64,000 nucleotides of DNA from NCBI RefSeq assembly GCF_017948485.1, contig NZ_JAFFSX010000001.1:744001-808000 (forward strand), read 5' to 3'. Each line of letters begins with the position of its first letter. The first letter of the stretch is position 1. Positions 48,149 through 56,740 of this stretch are shown here, piece after piece. Both the position numbers and the translations under genes were made by a program. The stretch is from Streptomyces sp. GESEQ-35. Lineage in GTDB: Bacteria > Actinomycetota > Actinomycetes > Streptomycetales > Streptomycetaceae. Under the pieces are notes generated by a model. That model did no database searches and was not told the origin of the DNA. It was given only the letters and a program-made list of their open reading frames with translations.

Positions 48149-48843
48149 CCGTGACCGCCGCTGAGCTTGTAGCCGACGCCGAACACGGTCAGCAGCCGGA
48201 CGGGGCGGCGCGGATCGGCCTCGATCTTCCGGCGCAGGTTCATGATGTGGACGTCGACGGCCCGTTCCGTGGACGCCCGGTCGGTGCCCCGGGTGACTTC
48301 CAGCAACTGCCGCCGGGAGAAGACCCGTTCCGGCTCCCCGGTCATGGCCAGCAGGATCTCGAACTCGGCGGGCGTGCACTCCACCGGCGACCCGTCACAG
48401 CGCACTTCGTGCCGTACGGGATCGACCGCGAGGCCGGCGGCGCGTACGACGGGATCCTCGCGCCGGTCGGCGTCGGCCCGTCCGCTGCGCCGCAGGACGG
48501 TCCGGATTCGGGCCATCAGCTCGCGCGGGCTGTACGGCTTGACCATGTAGTCGTCCGCGCCCAGCTCCAGGCCGAGCAGGACGTCGTCCTCGGCCGAGCG
48601 CGCGGTGAGCATCAGGACCGGGATCTCGTCGTCCGCGCGCAGCACCCGGCACACCCCGAAGCCGTCGATCACGGGGAGCATCAGGTCCAGGACGACGAGG
48701 TCGGGGGCGAGCCGCCGGGCCGCGTCGAGGGCGGCCCGTCCGTCGTGGACGACGGTGACGGTGTGACCCTCCGCGATCAGGGAGCGGCGTATGAGTTCGG
48801 CCTGCATCGCGTCGTCCTCGGCGACCAGTACATGTGCGCACAC
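48145..48843 (-). CDS. OmpR-family response regulator
   Basis: 232 residues. Receiver with acidic pocket Glu9-Asp10-Asp11, phosphoacceptor Asp53 (VLDLMLP), Thr80, Lys102 (VKPYSP), all canonical; winged-helix C-terminus with STERAVDVHIMNLRRKIE and VFGVGYKLSGG. GTG start at 48843, just before the beta1 strand. Translationally coupled to the kinase. The L,D-transpeptidase lipoprotein gene ends only 19 bases upstream on the same strand, so the system may be transcribed with it and respond to cell-wall status (inference). Confidence 0.95.
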   Translation of the reverse strand: MCAHVLVAEDDAMQAELIRRSLIAEGHTVTVVHDGRAALDAARRLAPDLVVLDLMLPVIDGFGVCRVLRADDEIPVLMLTARSAEDDVLLGLELGADDYMVKPYSPRELMARIRTVLRRSGRADADRREDPVVRAAGLAVDPVRHEVRCDGSPVECTPAEFEILLAMTGEPERVFSRRQLLEVTRGTDRASTERAVDVHIMNLRRKIEADPRRPVRLLTVFGVGYKLSGGHG

Positions 48844-48862
48844 GCGGCGGATCCTAAGCGGT

Positions 48863-49606
48863 TCAGCGGGCCAGGGACGTGGCGTCGCCCATGACGACGA
48901 CGGGATGGAGCGCCGGGTCCAGCGTGCGGAGCAGCTCCTTCATGTGCCCCTTCGCGATACTCACACACCCGTGTGTGGGGCCGCCGTGGTCGACGTGGAA
49001 CCATATCCCGCCGCCGCGGTTCCCGCCGAGGGGGCGGGTCCAGTCCAGGGGCGACATGCCGGGCTGCCGGTTGTAGTTGATGGCGACGACGTAGTCGAAG
49101 GAGCCGGCCAGCGGCTCGCCCTCGAAGCCGGTGCCGGTTGAGGTGAAGCCGTTGGAGCGGTCGTACGTCAGCTTGGTTCCGGGGTCGTCGAGCAGACCGC
49201 CGGCGTCCGTGAGGGCGTAGACACCGATCGGTGAACGCAGGTCGCCGAGCTCATGGTGGTCGGTCCAGCCCTTGAAGGCGTTGTGCGCGGGCCAGCTCGC
49301 GCCCGCCTGCCAGCCTGCGGAGGTGCGTTCGTACAGGACGACGGTGGAGCGCGAGGAGTTCTTGCCCTGACCGGTCACCACGACGGCCTGCCGGGCGTCG
49401 GACGGCACCTGCGCCCGGGTCTTCGGCCCGAGTCCGGGCAGCTGCTGCGGAGCCGCCTCGATGGAGATCTCGGGGGCGGGGGTGTTCGGCGCGGGGGCCG
49501 TGGCGGTCGAGGCCTCGTGGTCGGATGCAGCCGTGGCACCGCCGCCGCATCCGGTCAGGAGCAGGGATGCGGCGAGCAGGGCCACACCGGGCTTGCGTGT
49601 GATCAT
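48863..49606 (-). CDS. L,D-transpeptidase-family (YkuD) lipoprotein
   Basis: 247 residues. Lipobox LLTGC at about residue 16-20, so membrane-anchored outside. Ala/Pro/Thr-rich linker, then a YkuD catalytic domain with HVDHGGPTHGCVSI, containing the catalytic His...Cys arrangement (HxxxxxxHGC). It cross-links peptidoglycan 3-3 or attaches ligands, or may be a carboxypeptidase-type member. The ATG at 49606 is fixed by the signal. The next genes on the strand are the response regulator and kinase. Confidence 0.9.
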   Translation of the reverse strand: MITRKPGVALLAASLLLTGCGGGATAASDHEASTATAPAPNTPAPEISIEAAPQQLPGLGPKTRAQVPSDARQAVVVTGQGKNSSRSTVVLYERTSAGWQAGASWPAHNAFKGWTDHHELGDLRSPIGVYALTDAGGLLDDPGTKLTYDRSNGFTSTGTGFEGEPLAGSFDYVVAINYNRQPGMSPLDWTRPLGGNRGGGIWFHVDHGGPTHGCVSIAKGHMKELLRTLDPALHPVVVMGDATSLAR

Positions 49607-49745
49607 GCTTCGACCTTGACCGACACTTGTAAGGAACTGGTCAGTTTCCAGGCGGTGTTCGGCCGGCCCGGCGCATAGAGTCAGGAATGGAACAGGTTGT
49701 CCTGGTTCTCCCCGACGCCGAATCTCCCTGTCGAAAGGCACCGCC

Positions 49746-50096
49746 GTGAGCGTTCGCGTCCGTCGCGTCTACGACCCGCCCGAGCCCGAGGACGGCGTGC
49801 GCATCCTGGTCGACCGGCTGTGGCCGCGCGGTCTGTCGAAGGACGCGGCGCGGGTGGACGAGTGGCCGAAGGCGCTCACCCCGTCGACCGAGCTGCGCCG
49901 CTGGTACCACTCGGGCGAGGGGTCGTACGAGGAGTTCGGCGGTCGCTACGAGGCGGAGCTCGCCGTACCCGAGGTCGCCGAACTGCTCGCGACCATCAGG
50001 GAGTCGGCCCGCAAGGGCCCCGTGACGCTGCTGACCGCGTCCAAGGATCCGGAGCAGAGTCACGCCGCCGTGCTGGCCCGCCTTCTCCAGGACTGA
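49746..50096 (+). CDS. DUF488-family protein (YeaO-like)
   Basis: 116 residues matching DUF488: RRVYDPPEPEDGVRILVDRLWPRGLSK at the N-terminus is the family signature, followed by ELRRWYHS and a C-terminal VTLLTASKDPEQSHAAVL. The function is unknown; the fold resembles a small hydrolase or nuclease-like domain and it is often near stress or metal genes. GTG start at 49746. Stands alone between the divergent L,D-transpeptidase gene and the convergent FAD enzyme gene. Confidence 0.9.
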   Translation: MSVRVRRVYDPPEPEDGVRILVDRLWPRGLSKDAARVDEWPKALTPSTELRRWYHSGEGSYEEFGGRYEAELAVPEVAELLATIRESARKGPVTLLTASKDPEQSHAAVLARLLQD

Positions 50097-50120
50097 GAAG
50101 GCGGGCTCGTTTCCACGGGA

Positions 50121-51794
50121 TCAGCTCGTCTGCTTCGCCGCCGCCCGCCCCGCCGCGCGCCCCGAGAAGAGACAGCCGCCGAGGAAGGTGCCCTCCAGGG
50201 CGTTGTAGCCGTGGACGCCGCCGCCACCGAAGCCGGCGACCTCGCCCGCCGCGTACAGACCGCCGATCGGCTCCCCGTCGGCGCCCAGGGCACGGGAGTC
50301 GAGGTCGGTCTGGATGCCACCGAGGGTCTTGCGGGTCAGGACGTGCAGCTTGACGCCGATCAGAGGTCCGGCGGCCGGATCGAGGATGCGGTGCGGGGTC
50401 GCGACCCGGCCGAGGCGGTCACCGATGTAGCGGCGGGCGTTGCGGATGCCCTGGACCTGGGAGTCCTTCGCGTAGGGGTTGGCGATCTGAAGGTCGCGGG
50501 CCTCGATCTGGCGCCGTACCTCTGCGGCATCGAGGAGCGGCTTCTCGGTCAACTGGTTCATCTTCTCGACGAGTTGGTCGAGCGTGGCGGCCGTGACGAA
50601 GTCCGCCCCCTTGCGCAGGAACGCGTCGACCGGTCCCGGCGCGCCCTTGCCCAGCACCCGCTCGCGCAGGAACGCCTTGCGGTCCTTGGAGGTGATGTCG
50701 GGGTTCTGCTCGGAGCCCGACAGCGCGAACTCCTTCTCGATGATCTTCTGGGTGAGGATGAACCAGGAGTGGTCGTACCCGGCGATGTCGTCGGTGGTGC
50801 GCAGATGCTTCAGGGTGCCGAGCGTGTCGTATCCGGGCAGGCACGGGTCGGGCAGCCGGCGGCCGAGCGCGTCGAACCACATCGAGGACGGTCCGGGCAG
50901 GATGCGGATGCCGTGGCCGGGCCAGATCGGGTCCCAGTTCTGCAGGCCCTCGGTGTAGTGCCACATGCGGTCGCGGTTGACCAGCCGAACACCGGCCCGG
51001 TCGCTGATGTCGAGCATGCGGCCGTCGACGTACGCCGGAACGCCCGTGACCATCTCGGCGGGCGCGGTGCCCAGGCGCTCGGGCCAGTAGCGGCGGACGA
51101 TGTCGTGGTTGGCGCCGATGCCGCCGGTGGTGACGATCACGGCCTGGGCGGTGAGTTCGAAGTCGCCGATCCGGTCGCGGTTGGAGGTGACACCGCGGGC
51201 CGAGCGGTCCTCGGCGAGAACCGTGCCGCGCACTCCGCGCACCGAGCCTTCCTCGACGACCAGTTCGTCCACCTGGTGCCGGTGGTGGAAGGTGAGCAGC
51301 CCGTCGCGCGCCGCCTGCTCGGCGTGGCCGACGAACGGCTCCACGACACCCGTGCCGGTGCCCCAGGCGATGTGGAAGCGGGGGACGGAGTTGCCGTGGC
51401 CGTCGGCCCGCAGGTCGCCGCGCTCCGCCCAGCCGACGGTCGGCAGGAACGAGATGCCGTGCCCGGCGAGCCACGAGCGCTTCTCCCCCGCCGCGAACTC
51501 GACATAGGCCCGCGCCCAGCGCACCGCCCAGGAGTCCTCGTCCTCGACGCGGTCGAACTGCGCGCTGCCCTGCCAGTCGTTCCACGCGAGGTCGACGGAG
51601 TCCTTGATGCCCAGGCGCCGCTGCTCCGGCGAGTCGACCAGGAACAGCCCGCCGAAGGACCAGAACGCCTGGCCGCCGAGGTTGGCGGCGTTCTCCTGGT
51701 CGACCAGGGCGACCCTGCGGCCCCGGCTGGTGAGTTCGTGCGCCGCGACCAGGCCGGCGAGGCCCGCTCCGACCACGATGACGTCGGCATCCAT
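50121..51794 (-). CDS. FAD-binding dehydrogenase (KstD/fumarate-reductase-like)
   Basis: 557 residues. FAD motif VIVVGAGLAGLVAAHELTSRG, then NLGGQAFWSFGGLFLVDSPEQ, and the C-terminal GGLYAAGEVAGFGGGGVHGYNALEGT of the FAD-binding-2 (succinate dehydrogenase/3-ketosteroid dehydrogenase) family. Actinobacterial members annotated as FAD-binding dehydrogenases have unknown substrates. The ATG at 51794 begins the FAD strand. It starts 17 bases after the TetR gene, so it is likely the TetR's operon partner and target. Confidence 0.9.
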   Translation of the reverse strand: MDADVIVVGAGLAGLVAAHELTSRGRRVALVDQENAANLGGQAFWSFGGLFLVDSPEQRRLGIKDSVDLAWNDWQGSAQFDRVEDEDSWAVRWARAYVEFAAGEKRSWLAGHGISFLPTVGWAERGDLRADGHGNSVPRFHIAWGTGTGVVEPFVGHAEQAARDGLLTFHHRHQVDELVVEEGSVRGVRGTVLAEDRSARGVTSNRDRIGDFELTAQAVIVTTGGIGANHDIVRRYWPERLGTAPAEMVTGVPAYVDGRMLDISDRAGVRLVNRDRMWHYTEGLQNWDPIWPGHGIRILPGPSSMWFDALGRRLPDPCLPGYDTLGTLKHLRTTDDIAGYDHSWFILTQKIIEKEFALSGSEQNPDITSKDRKAFLRERVLGKGAPGPVDAFLRKGADFVTAATLDQLVEKMNQLTEKPLLDAAEVRRQIEARDLQIANPYAKDSQVQGIRNARRYIGDRLGRVATPHRILDPAAGPLIGVKLHVLTRKTLGGIQTDLDSRALGADGEPIGGLYAAGEVAGFGGGGVHGYNALEGTFLGGCLFSGRAAGRAAAKQTS

Positions 51795-51811
51795 GGCGAC
51801 CGTCCCTTTCC

Positions 51812-52438
51812 TCATACGGTTGTGTCGCTGCCGTCGGTGAGCAGCGCGGTCAGCAGCTGCTTGAGCCAGGCGCGAGCGTGCTCGGCGTCCCTGTCCAGCA
51901 GCAGTTGGGTGGTGACTCCGTCGTACGCGGCGACCACCGCGTGGGCGGCGGCGTCGATGTCGCCCAGTACGGCGGGCAGTTCGGTGTGCCACCGGGCGCG
52001 GGAGAGCCGCTCCGCGATCGCGCCCCGCAGCCGCGCCCGGTGCTCCAGCAGGGTCCGCGCCACCTCCGGGTCACGGGCGGCGTGCACCAGGAAGTCCGTC
52101 TTCACCAGCAGCCAGTCCCGGTCGAGCAGCAGCACCTCGGTGACGCGGTCGACGGCGGCGGGCACGTCGAGGTCGGGGCCGTCCAGGGCGAGCGCCCCGG
52201 CCACCTGCTCGGCGATCAGATCGGCACGCTGCCGGTACAGGGCGAAGAACAGCTCGTTGAGGCTGGCGAAGTTCGAGTAGAAGGCGCCCCGGCTGTACCC
52301 GGCCGCCTCGCAGACCTCCTCGATCGAGACCCGGCCGAAGCCCTTGGCCGCGAACACCGCGAACGCGGCGTCGAGCAGGTTGGCGCGTGTGCGGACACGG
52401 CGCCTGGTCACGCGCCCGGTCGTCGCCTCCGCCACCAT
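51812..52438 (-). CDS. TetR-family regulator of the FAD dehydrogenase operon
   Basis: 208 residues. Helix-turn-helix VSIEEVCEAAGYSRGAFYSNFAS, Arg-rich N-terminus, TetR_C-like remainder. The ATG at 52438 has GAGGGG upstream and two GATAC-N6-GTATC operators 18-50 bases before it. It probably represses itself and the dehydrogenase and, since the operators also sit 72-104 bases upstream of alkB, perhaps the latter too. Confidence 0.92.
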   Translation of the reverse strand: MVAEATTGRVTRRRVRTRANLLDAAFAVFAAKGFGRVSIEEVCEAAGYSRGAFYSNFASLNELFFALYRQRADLIAEQVAGALALDGPDLDVPAAVDRVTEVLLLDRDWLLVKTDFLVHAARDPEVARTLLEHRARLRGAIAERLSRARWHTELPAVLGDIDAAAHAVVAAYDGVTTQLLLDRDAEHARAWLKQLLTALLTDGSDTTV

Positions 52439-52455
52439 GTCCTGCCCCTCGTTCG

Positions 52456-52488
52456 ATACGTGAATGTATCCGATACACGAATGTATCC
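52456..52488. promoter_or_regulatory. Two tandem 16-bp TetR operators
   Basis: GATAC-GTGAAT-GTATC at 52456-52471 and GATAC-ACGAAT-GTATC at 52473-52488. Perfect 5-base arms, 17-base period, in the divergent gap between the TetR gene and alkB. Confidence 0.75.
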
Positions 52489-52559
52489 AAAGGGTGGGAC
52501 ACCAAGAGTTCACACACCCCCATTGGAACATATTTTCGAATTAGGGTTACGCTGGATCC

Positions 52560-53186
52560 ATGACCACGCACCTCCAGGGCTCGCTCTTCGACCAGGCGGA
52601 CCGGCTCCGGCTCGGCTCCCTCGACGGGATGCGCCGGACCGAGCTGGGCCTCGGCGCGTGGATCGACGTCCTGCCCGGGTGGCTCGAGGGCTCCGACGTC
52701 CTGTTCGAACAGCTGGCCACCGAGGTGCCCTGGCGTGCGGAACGGCGCACGATGTACGACCACGTGGTCGACGTACCTCGACTGCTGGCGTTCTACGGCG
52801 CCGACGACCCGCTCCCGCACCCCGTGCTGGACGAGGCGCGGGACGCGCTCTGCGCGCACTACGCCGACGAACTGGGCGAGCCCTTCACCACCGCCGGGCT
52901 GTGCTACTACCGCGACGGCCGGGACAGCGTCGCCTGGCACGGCGACCGGATCGGGCGGGGCGCACGGGAGGACACGATGGTCGCGATCCTCTCCGTGGGC
53001 TCGCCCCGTGATCTGCTGCTGCGCCCGATGCGCGGCGGAGACACGGTCCGGCGGCCGCTGGGCCACGGTGACCTCATCGTGATGGGCGGCTCCTGCCAGC
53101 GGACCTGGGAGCACGCCGTACCGAAGACCGCACGGGCCGCGGGACCGCGCATCAGCGTGCAGTTCCGCCCGGACGGCGTGCACTGA
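52560..53186 (+). CDS. alkB: Alpha-ketoglutarate-dependent dioxygenase AlkB-like
   Basis: 208 residues. Iron ligands in WHGDRIG (HxD) and WEHAVPK (distal His), with the oxoglutarate-binding Arg in RISVQFR and the conserved LCYYRDGRDSVAWH. Direct reversal of 1-methyladenine and 3-methylcytosine damage, or a related demethylation. The ATG at 52560 starts just after the tandem TetR operators. No ada or other methylation-repair gene is adjacent. A hairpin at 53220-53252 terminates it. Confidence 0.92.
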   Translation: MTTHLQGSLFDQADRLRLGSLDGMRRTELGLGAWIDVLPGWLEGSDVLFEQLATEVPWRAERRTMYDHVVDVPRLLAFYGADDPLPHPVLDEARDALCAHYADELGEPFTTAGLCYYRDGRDSVAWHGDRIGRGAREDTMVAILSVGSPRDLLLRPMRGGDTVRRPLGHGDLIVMGGSCQRTWEHAVPKTARAAGPRISVQFRPDGVH

Positions 53187-53219
53187 GGCGGAGAGGCGGC
53201 CGCTTCGGATGCGCGCGGG

Positions 53220-53252
53220 GGCTGCCTCCGGCGGACGGTGCCGGAGGCAGCC
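53220..53252 (+). terminator. 13-bp hairpin after alkB
   Basis: GGCTGCCTCCGGC, loop GGACGGT, GCCGGAGGCAGCC. A perfect stem without a T-run, between alkB and the metallo-beta-lactamase-fold gene; typical streptomycete terminator. Confidence 0.75.
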
Positions 53253-53336
53253 TCACCCCTGCCCCGGAGGCATCGCATCGTCCGTGGTCTGCTTTGCTGG
53301 TGCCGTCGGGCTGGGACCTCACCAGGCGGGACGATC

Positions 53337-54083
53337 ATGCGGGCAGCAGTGCAGCAAGTCGCCGACGGCACCTATCTGGTGCACGGCAGCAACACCAACT
53401 GGGTGATCCTCACCGAGGGGGACGCCGTCACGCTGGTCGACACCGGTTACCCCGGGGACCGCGAGCTGCTTCTCGCTTCGCTTGCGGAGGTGGGGAGTTC
53501 ACCGGAAACCGTCACGGCGGTGCTGATCACGCACGCCCACAACGACCACCTGGGTTCCGCCGAGCATCTGCGCGGCACGTACGGCACGCCGGTCTTCCTC
53601 CACGAGGCCGAAGTGCCGCACGCCCGCCGCGACTTCCTGCACCAGGTGTCGATCGGCCAGGTCCTGAAGAACGGCTGGCGTCCGGGCGTGCTGCCGTGGG
53701 CCGTGCACGCCCTGCGGGTCGGCGGCACCGCCCATATCCCGGTCGCCGAACCGCAGCCGTTCCCGGCACCGGGTCCGCTGGACCTGCCCGGACGCCCTGT
53801 CCCCGTGCACACGCCGGGCCACACGCTCGGGCACGCCGCGTTCCACCTCCCGGACGCCGGGGTGCTGATCTCCGGCGACGCCCTGGTGAGCGGCCATCCC
53901 ACCTCGCGCGTCAAGGGGCCGCAGCTGCTGCCGGACATGTTCCATCACGAGCGCGCCCGCGCCGTGACCTCGCTGGAGACCCTGGAGAGCCTCGACGCCG
54001 ACGTCCTGGTCCCCGGCCACGGGCCGGTGCACCGCGGTCCAGTACGTGAGGCGGCACGGCACGCCCGGGAGCGCGCGCTCTAG
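53337..54083 (+). CDS. Metallo-beta-lactamase-fold hydrolase
   Basis: 248 residues. Metal motif HAHNDHLG (HxHxDH), the C-terminal-side HTPGHTLGH and GDALVSGH ligands, and the closing PGHGPVH. A single-domain enzyme of the glyoxalase II/lactonase-like group. Substrate unknown. The ATG at 53337 gives a start before the first strand; a longer open frame upstream runs through the hairpin and is not used. Followed by the DUF4032 gene 10 bases later, so the two may be co-transcribed. Confidence 0.9.
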   Translation: MRAAVQQVADGTYLVHGSNTNWVILTEGDAVTLVDTGYPGDRELLLASLAEVGSSPETVTAVLITHAHNDHLGSAEHLRGTYGTPVFLHEAEVPHARRDFLHQVSIGQVLKNGWRPGVLPWAVHALRVGGTAHIPVAEPQPFPAPGPLDLPGRPVPVHTPGHTLGHAAFHLPDAGVLISGDALVSGHPTSRVKGPQLLPDMFHHERARAVTSLETLESLDADVLVPGHGPVHRGPVREAARHARERAL

Positions 54084-54093
54084 AGTTCGGGCC

Positions 54094-55326
54094 ATGGCAT
54101 TGCAGATCAGCGCCACCAACCCGGAGCACCCCGCACTCCTCCTCGAACTGCCGTGGGATGTGCCCCTGGAGGAGTGGCCCGAGGAGTACCTCGTCCCGCT
54201 GCCGCGCGGCATCTCCCGCCACGTGGTGCGCTACGCCCGGGCCGGCTCCGAGGTCATCGCCGTCAAGGAGCTGGCCGAACGGCCCGCGCTGCGCGAGTAC
54301 GAGCTGCTGCGCGACCTGGACCGCATCGGCATCCCCGCGGTCGACCCGCTGGCCGTGGTCACCGGACGTGCCGACAAGGACGGCGCCCCGCTGGAACCGG
54401 TGCTGATCACCCGGCATCTGGGCGGCTCGATGCCGTACCGCTCGATGTTCGAGACGACGATGCGCCCGGCCACCATGCACCGCCTCATGGACGCCCTGGC
54501 CGTGCTGCTCGTCCGGCTGCACCTCGCCGGGTTCGCCTGGGGCGACTGCTCGCTGTCCAACACGCTCTTCCGGCGGGACGCGGGCGCCTACGCCGCGTAT
54601 CTCGTGGACGCCGAGACCGGTGACCTGTATCCGCAGCTCAGCACCGGACAGCGCGACTACGACCTCGACCTCGCCCGGGTCAACATCAGCGGCGAGCTGC
54701 TGGACCTGGAGGCGTCCGGGGCGCTGCACCCGTCCGTCGACCCGATCGAGTTCGGCACCGAGATCTGCGGACGCTACCGGGACCTGTGGGACGAGCTGAC
54801 CCGCACCTCCGTCTACCCGGCGGGCAAGTACCACTACATAGAACGCCGGATACGCCGCCTGAACGAACTCGGTTTCGACGTGGCCGAGATGCAGATCGAG
54901 CACAACTCCAACGGCGACACGGTCACCTTCGTACCCAAGGTCGTCGACGCGGGCCACCACCAGCGCCAGCTGCTCCGGCTGACCGGCCTCGACACCGAGG
55001 AGAACCAGGCCCGGCGACTCCTGAACGACCTGGAGAGCTGGATGGCCACCCAGGACGACTACGCCCCCGGCGACCCCCTCGGCGCCCGCCCGGAGGTGCT
55101 CGCCCACCGCTGGGTGCGGGACGTGTTCCGCCCGACCGTGCGCGCGGTGCCGCTGGAGGCGCGCGGCTCGATGGACCCGGCCGAGATCTACCACGAGCTG
55201 CTGGAACACCGCTGGTACCTGTCCGAGCGCGCCCAGCACGACATCGGGCTGGACACGGTGGTGGCGGACTACGTCAAGAACATCCTGCCCACGGCGCGCG
55301 ACACGCTCCAGCCGACGTCGGAGTGA
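54094..55326 (+). CDS. DUF4032 protein with kinase-like N-terminal domain
   Basis: 410 residues. The N-terminal part is kinase-like (IAVKELAERPALREYELLRDL; catalytic loop FAWGDCSLSNTLFRRDAG; LVDAETGD as DFG-like), resembling LPS/aminoglycoside-type kinases. The C-terminal half is the DUF4032 domain (YHYIERRIRRLNELGFDVAE, RPTVRAVP). The catalytic loop has Gly-Asp and Asn retained, so phosphotransfer is plausible but the substrate is unknown. The ATG at 54094 follows the metallo-hydrolase stop by 10 bases; convergent with the Usp gene (1 base). Confidence 0.85.
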   Translation: MALQISATNPEHPALLLELPWDVPLEEWPEEYLVPLPRGISRHVVRYARAGSEVIAVKELAERPALREYELLRDLDRIGIPAVDPLAVVTGRADKDGAPLEPVLITRHLGGSMPYRSMFETTMRPATMHRLMDALAVLLVRLHLAGFAWGDCSLSNTLFRRDAGAYAAYLVDAETGDLYPQLSTGQRDYDLDLARVNISGELLDLEASGALHPSVDPIEFGTEICGRYRDLWDELTRTSVYPAGKYHYIERRIRRLNELGFDVAEMQIEHNSNGDTVTFVPKVVDAGHHQRQLLRLTGLDTEENQARRLLNDLESWMATQDDYAPGDPLGARPEVLAHRWVRDVFRPTVRAVPLEARGSMDPAEIYHELLEHRWYLSERAQHDIGLDTVVADYVKNILPTARDTLQPTSE

Positions 55327-55327
55327 C

Positions 55328-56200
55328 TCAGACGGGCGGGACCACGGCCACCGGGCAGCTCGCGTGATGCAGGACCCCGTGGGCGACCGAGCCGATCCGT
55401 GCGCCGACGGCGGTACGGCGGGCCCGGCGGCCGACGACCACCAGCTGGGCCCGCCCCGCCACCTCCAGCAGCACCTGCCCCGCGCTGCCCATCTCCACGT
55501 GCTCCACCACCGCGACGTCGGGGAACCGGTCCCGCCACGGCAGGAGCGCCGCGGCCAGCGCCTTCTTCTCGTACGGCTCCAGGCCCCCGGCCTCGTCGAG
55601 CAGCTTCAGCGAGGCCGGGCTGTAGGAGAACACCGGTGGCAGCGTCCAGGCCCGTACGGCGCGTACGGTCGCCCCGCGCGCGGCCGCCGTCTCGAACGCG
55701 AAGCGCAGCACGGCGGCGCTGTCGTCCGGGTCGCCCTGCTGGCCCACGACGACCTCGCGGCCCGCGGCCTCGGCGGCGGGTTCGTCCCCCGCCCGCACAA
55801 GGACGACGGGTCGCGTGGCACCGGCGATGACCTGCTGTCCGACCGATCCGAGCAGGAAGCCGACGACACGGCCGTGGCCGCGCGAACCGAGCACCAGCAG
55901 CTCGGCGTCGGCCGCCGCGGCGGCCAACGTGTCCACCGGGCTGCCCTCCAGCACGTCGGTGGTCACGCCGAGGTCCGGGTGCCGCTCGGCGACGCTCCTG
56001 GCGGCCTCTCCCACCGCGTCCCGCACCCATCCGGCCTGCTGGTCGGCGTCCCCGGTGTCAATGGCCTCGTGCGGCTGGAACCGCCAGGCATGCACCACAC
56101 GCAACGGCAGCTCGCGGCGGACCGCCTCCCGGGCGGCCCATGCCAGCGCGGCGAGGCTCTCCTCCGTACCGTCGACCCCTGCCGTGATCGGGCGTGTCAT
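55328..56200 (-). CDS. Tandem-domain universal stress protein
   Basis: 290 residues, two UspA domains (about 1-140 and 150-290). Domain 1 has the ATP-binding GxxGxxxxxxxxxG motif: VLGSRGHGRVVGFLLGSVGQ. Domain 2 ends VVVGRRARRTAVGARIGSVA, with Arg where the second Gly of the motif is expected, so only domain 1 may bind ATP. ATP-sensing stress proteins are often controlled by DosR-like regulators; no such site was recognised. The ATG at 56200 begins directly before the first strand. Confidence 0.92.
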   Translation of the reverse strand: MTRPITAGVDGTEESLAALAWAAREAVRRELPLRVVHAWRFQPHEAIDTGDADQQAGWVRDAVGEAARSVAERHPDLGVTTDVLEGSPVDTLAAAAADAELLVLGSRGHGRVVGFLLGSVGQQVIAGATRPVVLVRAGDEPAAEAAGREVVVGQQGDPDDSAAVLRFAFETAAARGATVRAVRAWTLPPVFSYSPASLKLLDEAGGLEPYEKKALAAALLPWRDRFPDVAVVEHVEMGSAGQVLLEVAGRAQLVVVGRRARRTAVGARIGSVAHGVLHHASCPVAVVPPV

Positions 56201-56259
56201 GCGGCTGCCTCCCAGTAGTGCGGTCGCGTCCCTCGACCAGTCTTCACTACGCTGCCGGG

Positions 56260-56616
56260 ATGAGTCTGGAGTGGGAGCAAGTTGTCGTGGACTCGGCCGA
56301 CCCGGCCGCCCTGGGCCGCTGGTGGGCGGACGCGCTGGGGTGGGTGGTGCTGAACGATTCGCCGGAGGAGTACGAGATCCGGCCGCGGGAGGACCGCCTG
56401 CCGGGGCTGATCTTCGGGCCGGTGCCCGAGGGCAAGACGGTCAAGAACCGACTGCACCTCGACTTCCGCCCCGACGACCAGGAGGCCGAGGTCGCCCGGT
56501 TCCTCGCGCTCGGCGCCCGCCATGCGGACATCGGTCAGACGGGCGAGGAGAGCTGGGTCACGCTTGCCGACCCGGAGGGCAACGAGTTCTGCGTGCTGAG
56601 TTCACGGCGCCGCTGA
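56260..56616 (+). CDS. VOC-family protein
   Basis: 118 residues, one vicinal-oxygen-chelate/glyoxalase-like domain with QVVVDSADPAALGRWWADAL, LIFGPVPEGKTVKNRLHLDF and a terminal WVTLADPEGNEFCVL. This Streptomyces group often lacks known activity. The ATG at 56260 has CCGGGA weakly upstream. Lies 60 bases from the divergent Usp gene and 125 bases before the redox operon. Confidence 0.88.
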   Translation: MSLEWEQVVVDSADPAALGRWWADALGWVVLNDSPEEYEIRPREDRLPGLIFGPVPEGKTVKNRLHLDFRPDDQEAEVARFLALGARHADIGQTGEESWVTLADPEGNEFCVLSSRRR

Positions 56617-56740
56617 GGCCGCCCGGCGTCCGCATACCTGAGCGAAGCGGGACGATCGAACATACGATGGGCGGGAGCCGGCGCGGCGGGGACGGGGTCG
56701 CCGTACCGTGAATTCCGACCGCTCTCGGGGTGGGAGACGT

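Noticed and set aside
50211..52280. 689-codon plus-strand frame opposite the FAD dehydrogenase and TetR genes
   Set aside because: Antisense shadow with biased composition; both opposite genes have clear motifs and operators.
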